From NCBI RefSeq assembly GCF_932294415.1, contig NC_065544.1, positions 29,155,210-29,219,209 on the forward strand: a stretch of 64,000 bases of DNA. The letters run 5' to 3'. The notes under the pieces were generated by a model that saw nothing but the letters and a program-made list of their open reading frames with translations, was not told where the DNA came from and searched no databases. Made by a program: the position numbers and the translations under genes. This document shows positions 55,550-64,000 of this stretch, one piece after another (within the stretch, counting starts at the first letter, position 1; the number at the start of each line of letters is the position of its first letter). This DNA comes from Quercus robur. Taxonomy: Eukaryota > Streptophyta > Magnoliopsida > Fagales > Fagaceae.

Positions 55550-56438
55550 TTTAACAACTTAAAGAAAGGTTTACACCTATTAGTTGACCGAGAGATGAAT
55601 CAGTTTAAAGCAGCGGTCATACCTGTAAGCTTCTAGACCTCTTTGGGATTCCGAGGTGGTTGTAGATTGTTGATCACCTTAATTTGGTCGGGATTGATTT
55701 AATTCTGCGGTGTGTGACCATGTAGCCTAAAAACTTACCTGACCCGACACCAAAAGAGCACTTGGAAGCATTAAGTCATAGTTTATATTTCCTCAAGATA
55801 GCAAAGATATTCCTAAGGTCATTAACATGCTCGGACTTTGCCTTGGTTTTTACAACCATATCATCAATATAAATTTAAATGTTTCTTCCTAACTGTGGTT
55901 CAAACATTGTGGTCATCATTCGTTAGTAGGTAGCCCCCGCATTCTTTAAACCAAAGGGCATTACTTTGTAATGGTAGTTTCCTATAGGAGTGACAAAAAC
56001 TGTCCTCTCTTGGTCATCCCAAACTAAAGGTATCTGATGGTACCCTTGAAAGGCATCCAGAAAGCTTATCCGAGGATGGCCTACAGTTGCGTCCACCAAC
56101 TAGTCAATCCGAGGCATAAGGAAAGGGTCCTTTGGTAGAATTTGTTTAAGTCTATAAAATCTACACATACACGCCACTTCCCCATCTTTTTCTTCACCAC
56201 CACAGTGTTGGCCAGCTATTCAGGGTAAAAAAACCTCTTTAATAGCCTCAGCCTGCTTAAGTTTCATCACCTCGTCCTTTATAGCATCTGAATGTTCCTT
56301 GGACAAATGCCAAGGTGGTTGCTTCTTGGGGGTGGCAAATGGACTGACATTCAGATGATGGCAGATGAAGCTTGGATCCACTCTCGGAGTTTCGTAAGCA
56401 TTCCAAGTGAATATATCAACGTTCTTTTTGAGAAACAC
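55550..56438 (-). pseudogene. Gypsy reverse transcriptase, many stops
   Basis: Pieces in several frames read DIFTWNAYETPRVDPSFICHH, KDEVMKLKQAEAIKEV, FLDAFQGYHQIPL, PFGLKNAGATYQRMM and IYIDDMVVKT (the YxDD box as YIDD, near 55850-55880), then [15 protein letters not shown]. All are standard Gypsy RT blocks in the right order. At least five stops separate them. Confidence 0.85.
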
Positions 56439-56585
56439 TACCAGCTCGTCTTTCTTCCGAGGTAGCAGTTGAGCTCCAACCTGAAAAAAATTTTCCAGAT
56501 CGTCACCAACGAGAAATTTCTCTAAATCCTCACACTTGGCCTCCTAGGCTAGCCCCTTCGCAAGTAATTCCAGAGACTTTGACTA

Positions 56586-57223
56586 CTATAAACCTTCCTT
56601 GATCGTGGCCGAGGACTCAACAACTTGGTGATGCAAAATTGTAGACACGAGGCACTGCCTAGCCATGGATTGGTTCCCTACCAGCTCCTCAATTTGGTCT
56701 TCGGACGAATACTTCACCTTTTGAGGCAGAGTTGATGAAACAACACCCAAAGTATAAAGCCAAGGTCTAGCCATGATAGCCATGTAGGGGGAGTACACAT
56801 CCACCACTATGAAGTCCACTTCCACTACCTCTGAGCCGGCCTGTACGAGCAACCTAATCTAGCCCCTCGGGGTAACAAGCTTCCCATCAAAACTTACCAA
56901 AGGCGAATCGTAAGTTGTCAAGTCTTCAAGTTTTAAGTTTAATCCTCTGTACAAGTCAGGATACATGACTTCTACACAACTGGCCTTACCCTTTTCACAT
57001 CATTCCCTCCTATTCTAAGGGTGACCACTAAAGCGTCATCATGTGATTGGATAGTTCCAATATTGTCTTCGATCAAGAAACTCAATGAAGGTCGGATTTC
57101 CATTCTAGCTCTCTTCGGCTCGGAGTTAGGGTCCTCAGCTGGTGATCTGGCCACAGACATCACCCTAGCAGGATGAGAACCAGTTCTCCCAGGCGTAGCA
57201 AAAATGACATTGATTGTACCCAA
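56586..57223 (-). pseudogene. Gypsy protease-like region
   Basis: A frame from GTINVIFATPGRTG goes on through FLIEDNIGTIQSHDDALVV, then after stops, VDFIVVDVYSPYMAIMARPW, as in the retropepsin-like part of plant Tat-type Gypsy polyproteins (usually HDDALVVxxxIAxxxVxRxLVDxGSS). The expected aspartate-serine/threonine-glycine site is not intact. Confidence 0.6.
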
Positions 57224-57286
57224 TGGGGGCCTTGTAGAAGCCTTCCCCTGAGCCCCTAATCTTGACTGGTCCTCCTGCCCATTGGA

Positions 57287-58474
57287 TCAGTATAGAAATT
57301 GTTGCAACCTCCCTTCCTTAACTAGTTGCTCCAGATGGTTCCATAATGTTCGGCAATCCTTGGTGATATGTCCCCAGTCTTGGTGGTACTGGTAATGGAG
57401 GCTTTGGTTGCGCCTTAAAATATCTCCACTCGTCTTATTTGGCCATTTGAAATATGGCTCGTTCTTGATCTTCTCTAAAATTTGATGCACTGGTTCTCGA
57501 AACACGGTGTTTACCACTTAAGGGGCTGTAGGCCTAGATTGTTCGGCAAAATCTCTCTGGGCTTTGTTATTATTGTAGCGGTTCGACCTGAAATCCCTCC
57601 TCTCCTGAGAGATAACCTTGCCCTTTCCCTTATCTTGCTGCTGGTCTTCCTCAACCCTCTTATACTTGTCAATCCGATCCATGAGTTGACGTATACTAGT
57701 AATAGGTTTCCCTGTTAAAGACTTCCTTAGGCTGTGCTAGGTAGGCAGGCTGAGCTTGAAAGTACTGATGGCTACGTCTTCAAAATCACCATCTATCTCA
57801 TTGAATATCTCCCAATATCTGTCCGAGTACGTTTTTAGAGTTTCCCCTTCTCTCATGGACAGAGATAACAAGGAAGCCAAAGGACAAGGAGCTCTGTTGC
57901 ATGTAATAAAACGAGAGCCAAACGTTTGGGTGAGTTTCTTAAAGAAATCAATGGAACCTGCTTTTAGACCATCAAACCACCTCATCACCACATGTCCTAG
58001 ATTGGATGAGAAAACCTTGCAAATCAAGGCTTCATTCTTGGAATGTACAACCATCTTTTGATTAAAATGGCTAACATGCTCAACAGGGTCCGTTTCGCCG
58101 TTATACAAGGTGAAAGTGGGTCAAGTGAACCGCCGAGGAAGTCTCCCTTCCCCAATCCAGCTTGTGAAGGGCGATTTGGAAATTTGGTTGAGTGCTTTAC
58201 TCATGGCGTGATCTACTTGGCCTCTCGAAGATGAATTTCTATTTCTGCATTCATGGCGGTAGTCTTTGTCATATGAGAAAGACTCACTGAGGGGAGTTCT
58301 TGACCTCTGTCTGTAGTCTTCGTCCTCCTTATCATTGGAAGAGCAGTCAGAGTTGGAAGGAGCTCGCCTTCTGCGCTCGTAGCGTAAGCTTCTCTTGAGG
58401 TAATCAATCTCCTTTTGCATGTTTCTGGCATTCTCCTCATGAGAGACATGGTTTTTATCCCGAGATTGACTCAT
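57287..58474 (-). pseudogene. Gypsy gag, stops and one frame change
   Basis: The N-terminal part (58474-58121) is charged and arginine/serine-rich, starting MSQSRDKNHVSHEEN. After a stop the retrotransposon gag domain follows (58108-57737): YNGETDPVEHVSHF, MRWFDGLKAGSIDFFKKL, SRFITCNRA and LKTYSDRYWEIFNEI. A short last part has QDWGHITKDCRTLWNHLEQLV, a knuckle-like remnant (usually CxxHxxxGH). It packages Gypsy RNA in intact elements. Confidence 0.85.
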
Positions 58475-58645
58475 ACTGGTGTGGGTAGGGTGTACACTTC
58501 CCTCCCAGTCTCTCCTTCGCTCAAGTTCACGAAAATGATCTTAACATTAAGACCCCATCGATTTTGCTTGACTTAGACCTAAACCTACCATCGTTCAACG
58601 AGTAATTCACTATCGCACTAGTGATTTCCCACAGACGGTGCCAAT

Positions 58646-59462
58646 TGTAAGGACCAGATTTGAATTCCTAGCCTAACACGTGGATGGACTTAGGCTCAAA
58701 AAGCCCAAAACAATGAATTTGTAGAGAATGGGTTAGAAAACTGGGCTTTAGTTAAACAAATAACGAGTTAGATAGGTTTGATGACAAAAGAATAAGAATA
58801 CACAAGTGTAAACTGAAGAAAAAACGTCCTTGGCAAAATTCGAGGACACTGGTTCTTATATAAAGTTCTTGGGTAACGTTACAAATTTGATTGTAGACAG
58901 CTACAGTGTTTTTTTCTTAGATTTTCTGATCCCCTTCTCTTATTGCTCCCTTCATCTTTTATACTACCTTTCTTTTTCATATCCACCCCCCACGTGCTTG
59001 CTAGATGGCCGGTGTGGATACTTGTCCCATCAGCAATCCCCATAAGTCCTTATGTAGTAGCTGTAAGGTTGAAATACACTGTTCAGGTATCACTTCTATA
59101 TTAATGTGGCCAAGGAGTTAGCTGCAGTGCATTTAATGTAGGGGTAGCAATTTTCTTTGTAGATATTTTAGGACGTCTCCCTATCTTGAGTTCTCGTAAT
59201 GCTTATCCATATCAATCGGGTGTTTCTGTGACATTTTTTTGGTCGACAAGCCACTTCTACTGACCTCAGCCTTAGTTAGCCGAGGAGGCTCTCATCCTTA
59301 GCACAACTCCTAGGGTAGTTATTATCTCCACTGACTCTTCTTTTTGTCATCATGGGCCCTTTTGACAGTGATTACCCTTTCTCGGACGCCTTTAGTCCTC
59401 GGCTTGGGCTTTAGGCCCATCATATACTCAAATGATGGGCCCCGGGGCCCAAGGCCCCTACA
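58646..59462 (-). repeat. Gypsy 5' LTR, 817 bp
   Basis: On the minus strand it starts TGTAGGGGCC and ends CCTTACA. The next bases on that strand, ATTGGCACCGTCTGTGGGA, match the usual TTGGCGCCGTCTGTGGGA primer region of plant Gypsy elements with one change. The LTR is related to the solo LTR at 3376-4141. Confidence 0.85.
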
Positions 59463-59463
59463 C

Positions 59464-59558
59464 TAGTGATGTTAACTCTCTTGTAGTTATTGATAGCAAT
59501 TTTGCTGAAATTTGAATAAAACTACTGGACGGTTTCTCCAAAAAAAAAAAAAAAAAGT
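59464..59558 (+). other. Possible retroposed 3' end with poly(A)
   Basis: A 78-bp stretch ending GAATAAAACTACTGG, GGTTTCTCC and an A17 run lies between the Gypsy LTR and the PR-1 duplication unit. AATAAA plus A-run suggests the 3' end of a LINE or processed transcript. It is too short to identify. Confidence 0.4.
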
Positions 59559-59576
59559 TTAAAATAGATAATCTAA

Positions 59577-60718
59577 GAGCATCTCGAACAAATTTTCTAT
59601 ACCCAAAATTTAGAAAATAAACCCACAAAATGGTGCTCCAATAGCCTCTCTAAATTATTGTCCATGAGCAAAAAATTGGTTGCTAATGAACCTTAGCTTT
59701 CTTGGTCTGATGACATACTGTTCATTAGCAAAAGAATAAAATGAAATAAAAAATTAACACATCACATTAAAATATTCAACTTATATACCAATGGCTACAA
59801 ATTAACCCACTCCTCTCTCTCTCTCTCAAACACAATGAAACAAAGAGGTAACACTATTTTTCATACAAAATAAAACTAATCAAATCAGAATAAGAAAAAA
59901 AAAATGGAAAGAAAGTGAACGCCGATCTCTTGCTTTGTTCTCCGCTAGTCATGGAGATGAAGGTAGAAAAATAAAAACAAAGAGGACATACGTTGTGGAG
60001 GTTTTGGAGAAGAAGAGGTAGAAAAATAAAACCAAGAGGAGTGGGGAATAGGGATACATGTCTGGAGGAGAAAAAAAGAGATGAAAAAAAAAAATGGAAA
60101 AGAAAAGAAGAAATCGTATGGATGAAAAAAAAAAGGGAGAAAGGCAAAAGTAAAATAAAAAAAAAAGAAATTGAAATTTAAAAATGTTACTATAATATCT
60201 TCACAATATTTTCATAATAAATTTTAAGTGGTAAGTTGTTATTGGCTATTATTGGTAAGCAAAAAAATAATTTCAATGGTGAGTTCAAATTAGAACCAGT
60301 AACAACTTATCACATAGATTTTATTGTGAAGGTACTGTGAAAAATATTGTGAATGTAGTATTTCTAATTAAAATTGGATGACCTACAACTCACTATATCG
60401 TTGCCACAAGTGCTTTGCAAGATTTGTTAAAAAAAATATCATTAGAAAAATTTTAAAAATATTATCATTGGAAGATTTAAAAAATGTGTTTGTTGGGAAT
60501 TTGAAAAATATAGCCATTAGAAATGAATGAAGGAAGATTGAAAAAACAAACAAATAAAGATTAAAAAAATAATGAAGAAATAATATTTAAATAGGATAGA
60601 TAAAAGATAGAGAGTCTGTTGGAAAGTGTATTTAAAAAAATATAGGTAGCTAAAAGGTAAAATGAACTATTGATTCTCCAAACAGTACAAAAATTTGGAG
60701 ATATTGCTAGAGATGCTC
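59577..60718. mobile_element. PIF/Harbinger-like non-autonomous element, 1142 bp
   Basis: The ends GAGCATCTCGAACAAATT and TTGCTAGAGATGCTC are inverted repeats, flanked by TAA on both sides (59574-59576 and 60719-60721). Removal restores ATAATCTAATATG as in PR-1 copy 2 (20527). The interior has a purine-rich plus strand (59880-60175) and a nested MITE. The open frame on the minus strand in the purine tract is low-complexity. Confidence 0.75.
60184..60366. mobile_element. Mutator-like MITE nested in the Harbinger-like element
   Basis: ATGTTACTATAATATCTTC on the left and GTGAATGTAGTATTTCT on the right are inverted repeats with AATAAATTTTAAGTGG and ATAGATTTTATT inside. It is the same family as 8576-8737 and 60740-60908. 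Confidence 0.65.
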
Positions 60719-60739
60719 TAATATGGGTGTTTTGATAAG

Positions 60740-60908
60740 GAGAAATGATATGTCTATAACATTTTTACAACAAATCCTAAGTGGCAAGTTGTTACTAGTT
60801 GTTATTGTTAGGGCAAAAAAGTAATCTTAGCGTTAGTTTGAAATTTGAACTAATAATAACTAACCACCTGTGATTTGTTGTAAAAATGTTATAGATGTAG
60901 CATCTCTC
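60740..60908. mobile_element. Mutator-like MITE, 169 bp, 9-bp target duplication
   Basis: The ends GAGAAATGATATGTCTATAA and TTATAGATGTAGCATCTCTC are inverted repeats. The flanks TTTGATAAG (60731-60739) and TTTGAGAAG (60909-60917) match at 8 of 9 positions, and PR-1 copy 2 has a single TTTGAAAAG here, so the insertion is confirmed by the empty site. Confidence 0.85.
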
Positions 60909-61317
60909 TTTGAGAAGTGGTTAGCTAAAATTTCAAAAATAAGTTATTGTCCTAAAATAAGAAGAAAAAATTATGGAATCTGTATCAACTGAAATTATTA
61001 TTGTCCTAAAATCCTAATGATAAGTTGCTAGTTGTTATTGGTTTTAAATTGAATCTACCACTGCAATTATTTTTTTACCCACCAATAACAAAGTGTTACT
61101 AAGGATTTGTTGTTAAAATGTAGTGTACATAACATTTCTTTTAAAGCAATATTGTAGCATCTTCCTACAACAGAGAACTAATAGGAAGTCTGATGTGGGA
61201 ATACTATTTTTGGGATATTACCTAAATTAGGGATATTATCGTAAATTAGGAAACCTGATAGTGATGCTCATGTTTGTATGCATCCCACTTGATCCATAAC
61301 GACCAGCACTCTCTTGC

Positions 61318-61326
61318 CTATAAATA
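61318..61326 (+). promoter_or_regulatory. TATA box of PR-1 copy 3
   Basis: CTATAAATA lies about 90 bp before the start codon, in the context conserved with the intact gene. Confidence 0.6.
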
Positions 61327-61409
61327 AATAAATCAATACTCAATAGCATATCACATTTTCATTAAGAACTCTATCGAAAAAGCTCGCTTTGCCTTGCATA
61401 GAGATAAAA

Positions 61410-61886
61410 ATGGGGTTTGGTAAGTTTTTACTAGCTATGCTTCTTGGGCTTAGCCTTAATTCATGTCTCCCTAGCCCAAAACTCCCAATCCGACTTTGTC
61501 CAGGCACACAATGTAGCTCGTGCCAAAGTTGGTGTTGGTCCAATTGGATGGAACAACACAATTGCAACTTATGCTCAAAATTATGCTAATACGAAGATAG
61601 GAGACTGCAAATTGGAACATTCACAAGGGCCCTATGGAGAAAATCTTGCTGTAGGTTACGATACCTTTAGCGGAGTTGAAGCAGTGAATTTGTGGGTAGC
61701 TGAGAAGCCTAACTATAACCACAATTCCAACAAATGTATTGGTGGTGAGTGCCTGCACTATACTCAGGTTGTGTGGCTTGATTCTGTTCATCTTGGGTGT
61801 GCCAGAGTTAAGTGCCACAATCGGTGGATGTTTATCGTTTGCAACTATGTCCACTGGGTAATTATTATGGTGAACGTCCTTACTAA
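61410..61886 (+). pseudogene. PR-1 pseudogene (two frameshifts), copy 3
   Basis: The sequence is nearly the same as copy 2 and the intact gene. Two bases are missing in the signal peptide (GCTATGC against GCTATATGC in copy 2, near 61436), which throws the frame after about 10 codons. The rest of the CAP domain is open in the shifted frame: [41 protein letters not shown]. One more base is lost near 61850 (CAACTATGTCCACTGG against CAGCTATGATCCTCCGG), so the CAPE-like tail GERPY is out of frame. It lacks the 14-bp insertion of copy 2, so the two were inactivated independently. An internal start would give a protein without signal peptide. Confidence 0.9.
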
Positions 61887-62390
61887 TTATAATTAGCAGT
61901 TCATTTATTGATTACTCGTATTTAAGTATGTTATTCCTGATCAGAAGCGTGTTCAGTATTAAATAAATATATGTTTACCCTTTTGATTGATATATATATA
62001 TATATATATATATAAAATAAAAATGAAATCACTTTTATTATCATGAAGAAGAAATTTGTTTTTTACACTTATGTACCATGGGGGCCATGCCAAGGTAATA
62101 AGTTAATTTTCTAATGAGGAACTAAATTAGGAAATGGTAGATAAGCTGGATGAGTACAAGAATATATGGGAATTAAATCTTGGGTATTGAGCCAACAAGA
62201 TTCTATTATGCAGAGTGTTTTGAGTTTGAGTCATCCCTCCCCCACTAGTGATGTGCCAGTGCTCCATATATATAATCAGAATGAGGTCTTAGTCCAGGAG
62301 CAATTAGATGATGTTACACTTAGGTAGAAAAATCACACTTGTCACCCGTCTTTGCCCTTTTTTTTTTTACAAAAAATAAGAATATGGAAT

Positions 62391-63435
62391 TGTAAGCGAC
62401 TAAATTTCTAGTTTGAAATAAATCAAACAAATAAAATAGTTTCACAAATGCGAATTTGTATTGATGATTGTGTGGTACAATTCTCTGTAATTACAAATGA
62501 GTTATCCTTTGATTTGATCTCCTTTAAAAGACTTATTGATTGGATTTGTGGTAACGTGATTTTGACTCGAACACCCAATATACTTCAATTTGGCTGAAGA
62601 ATGGATCAAAGATCTTTGGAACAGAATTACAATGAATCTTTGGCTATGAGCTTGTTGGAAATCCTTTGTTCTTCACATTCTTCGTGTTCTTCGTGTGTTC
62701 TTCGTCTTCAAAGGTTTGTGGTGGAAGTTCTTTGGTGCTTTAGAGGCTTGAATCTGTTGAGCTTTACTAATTTGTGATTTCTTGAGGTTTCTAGAGGCTT
62801 TTAAGCTTAATTCCAGTGAACTTTGAGATCTAAGAAGATAATTTGGATGATTCCTCTTCAAATGTTCTTTGTATTTGAAGGTTTGTGGCGGAAGTTCTTC
62901 GGAGCTTTGGAGGCTTGAATCCGTAAAGCTTCACTAATTTGTGATTTGATGATGTTTTCGAACCTTTGAGCTTGATTCCCGCAAAATTTTGGATCTAGGC
63001 AAATGATTTGGATGATTCTGCATCGAAAGTTCTCTGATTTTGGGGTTGAAGTTCTTGAAGGCTCCGAGGCTTGATTCTTGCAGAGCTTTTTCACTTCTGA
63101 ATCTTGGTCCTCCTAAATGTCTTAGGAAGGTTTCTGTTTATAGGAGTTTGGGGGTGGGTGAACAACACGTGGTGGAGTCTGATTGGTAACACATGTCACA
63201 ACTTGATTGGTTTGCTTATGTCATCGCTTACACGTGCTGGACTGCTTGTGTCATCGCTTACACAAGCTGATGTGTGATTGGTTTTTGCATAACACTTGGC
63301 AAATTTCTGTTGGTTTCTGAATAGTGATAGCAAAACCTAGCAGCAATACGTGGTGCTTTGTAATTGGCTGTATTTTGTGGACTTGGTAATGTGACGTGCC
63401 AACTTGTGATAGGTCGGAAATTTTCCCTTTCTATA
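62391..63435 (+). mobile_element. Solo LTR, 1045 bp, with internal tandem repeats
   Basis: It starts TGTAAGCGACTAAATTTC and ends CCCTTTCTATA (CA changed to TA). The 5-bp duplication is GGAAT (62386-62390 and 63436-63440), and removal restores the sequence of PR-1 copy 1 near 7050. Inside, a block of about 165 bp (AGGTTTGTGG.GGAAGTTCTT, GAGGCTTGAATC, GAGCTT, ACTAATTTGTGATTT) is repeated two and a half times (62700-63100). Superfamily is unknown. Confidence 0.82.
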
Positions 63436-64000
63436 GGAATTAAATCAAGAATATTTAAGCACATGAAAGATAAAAATAAAAGTCAATATATTGGAACAAG
63501 AAATTAATTAACTGCTATATATGTAAATCGAATGTAAAAATGCACTCTTCCTTTTGACTTTGAAGTTTGAAGTTTGAAAATATAACTAGCATATAACACT
63601 AGTAATTACTGGATACCATATATATGAGTGTATGGGTTTATGCATGGCTGAGCTTTTCTTTTGTGGTATGAAAAGAAGACAGGAAAATCTAAGATTAAAA
63701 AAAATGCATTATGTTCTTGATCACGTGAACATCGTCAATAATGACAATATTAAGATAAGAGGAATAGAATGACAATATAAAGATAGGCAATCATTAATTC
63801 CATTTCTAAAGGCATCTATTATCCGCAAATCATATCAAGATGGCTGCTTCTTGGCATTTACGACAACGTTTTCTTATTCCTTCTATATGAACTTTGCCAT
63901 TGGTTTAGTCAGCTGCTGTCTAATATGTAGTGGTGACTCTAGGAATATTTTTTAGTATGGTCACTAAGAAACTTAAATTATACAAAATTTAATAAAGAGA

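Larger units (their letters stand above)
54690..59462 (-). mobile_element. Truncated, decayed Gypsy retrotransposon
   Basis: On the minus strand: 5' LTR (59462-58646), primer region, gag, protease, reverse transcriptase and RNase H in that order. Integrase and 3' LTR are missing; the sequence stops inside the second RNase H-like domain. RT before any integrase fits Gypsy. Numerous stops and frameshifts make it inactive. The junction with G3 at about 54690 has no visible target duplication. Confidence 0.88.
59559..63940 (+). repeat. PR-1 segmental duplication unit, copy 3, with insertions
   Basis: Host blocks 59559-59576, 60719-60739, 60909-62390 and 63436-63940 join to give the same order as copy 2 (20507-22440). 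The final stretch 63436-63940 has AACAAGAAATTAATTAACTG, TTATGCATGGCTGAGC and CTTGATCACGTGAACATCGT. Nothing coding is seen there; the last 60 bp of the window diverge. Confidence 0.8.

Noticed and set aside
59854-60181. Opposed frames of about 97 and 62 residues (phenylalanine-rich and lysine-rich)
   Set aside because: They come from a purine-rich stretch inside a non-coding Harbinger-like element.

Overview
This is eukaryotic nuclear DNA from a flowering plant, probably a woody eudicot. A Fagaceae-type tree such as oak or beech is my guess from the style of the retroelements, and nothing in the window proves it. The DNA is AT-rich and almost free of host genes. It holds one apparently intact gene, a pathogenesis-related protein 1 (PR-1) gene at 6102-6581, and three broken PR-1 relatives at 11142, 21038 and 61410. 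Nearly everything else is transposable-element sequence in several nested layers, plus one satellite array.

Layout. 1-3240: ten copies of a satellite of about 340 bp. 3241-5085: a block of element fragments (solo LTR, CACTA end, Copia LTR piece), then a satellite relic. 5560-7950: PR-1 duplication unit copy 1. 8.3-20 kb: solo LTRs, MITEs, fold-back elements, a LINE RNase H relic and an older PR-1 pseudogene. 20.4-50.6 kb: PR-1 duplication unit copy 2, split by three successive insertions: a TRIM (22491-22940), an LTR element called G1 here (22985-31084), and a CACTA-like DNA transposon of about 19 kb (about 31111-50340). The CACTA-like element carries fragments of a PP2C phosphatase gene and a PPR gene. 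It has itself been hit by a hAT element (31221-32275), a Copia retrotransposon (34784-39346) and a second G-family element, G2 (39937-48329). 50.9-59.5 kb: a third gag-bearing Copia-type element (G3) abutting a truncated, decayed Gypsy element on the minus strand. 59.6-63.9 kb: PR-1 duplication unit copy 3, with two nested MITEs and a solo LTR inside it.

The most unusual system is the G family (G1, G2 and the solo LTR at 9710-10800). These elements are about 8 kb, with LTRs of about 1.1 kb, a tRNA-Met-type primer site, a stand-alone gag with two CCHC knuckles and a polypurine tract, but no protease, integrase or reverse transcriptase. Where pol would be, both carry the same second gene (ORF2), a protein resembling the 'putative plant transposon protein' family with a predicted C-terminal coiled coil. 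An apparent intron with conserved splice signals and a CGCG-rich putative promoter block precede it. They look like non-autonomous elements that depend on a Copia pol in trans while maintaining their own accessory gene.

Many insertions could be delimited to the base by their target-site duplications, which gives a relative chronology for the window. Coordinates are read by eye. Boundaries without a stated target duplication are approximate.
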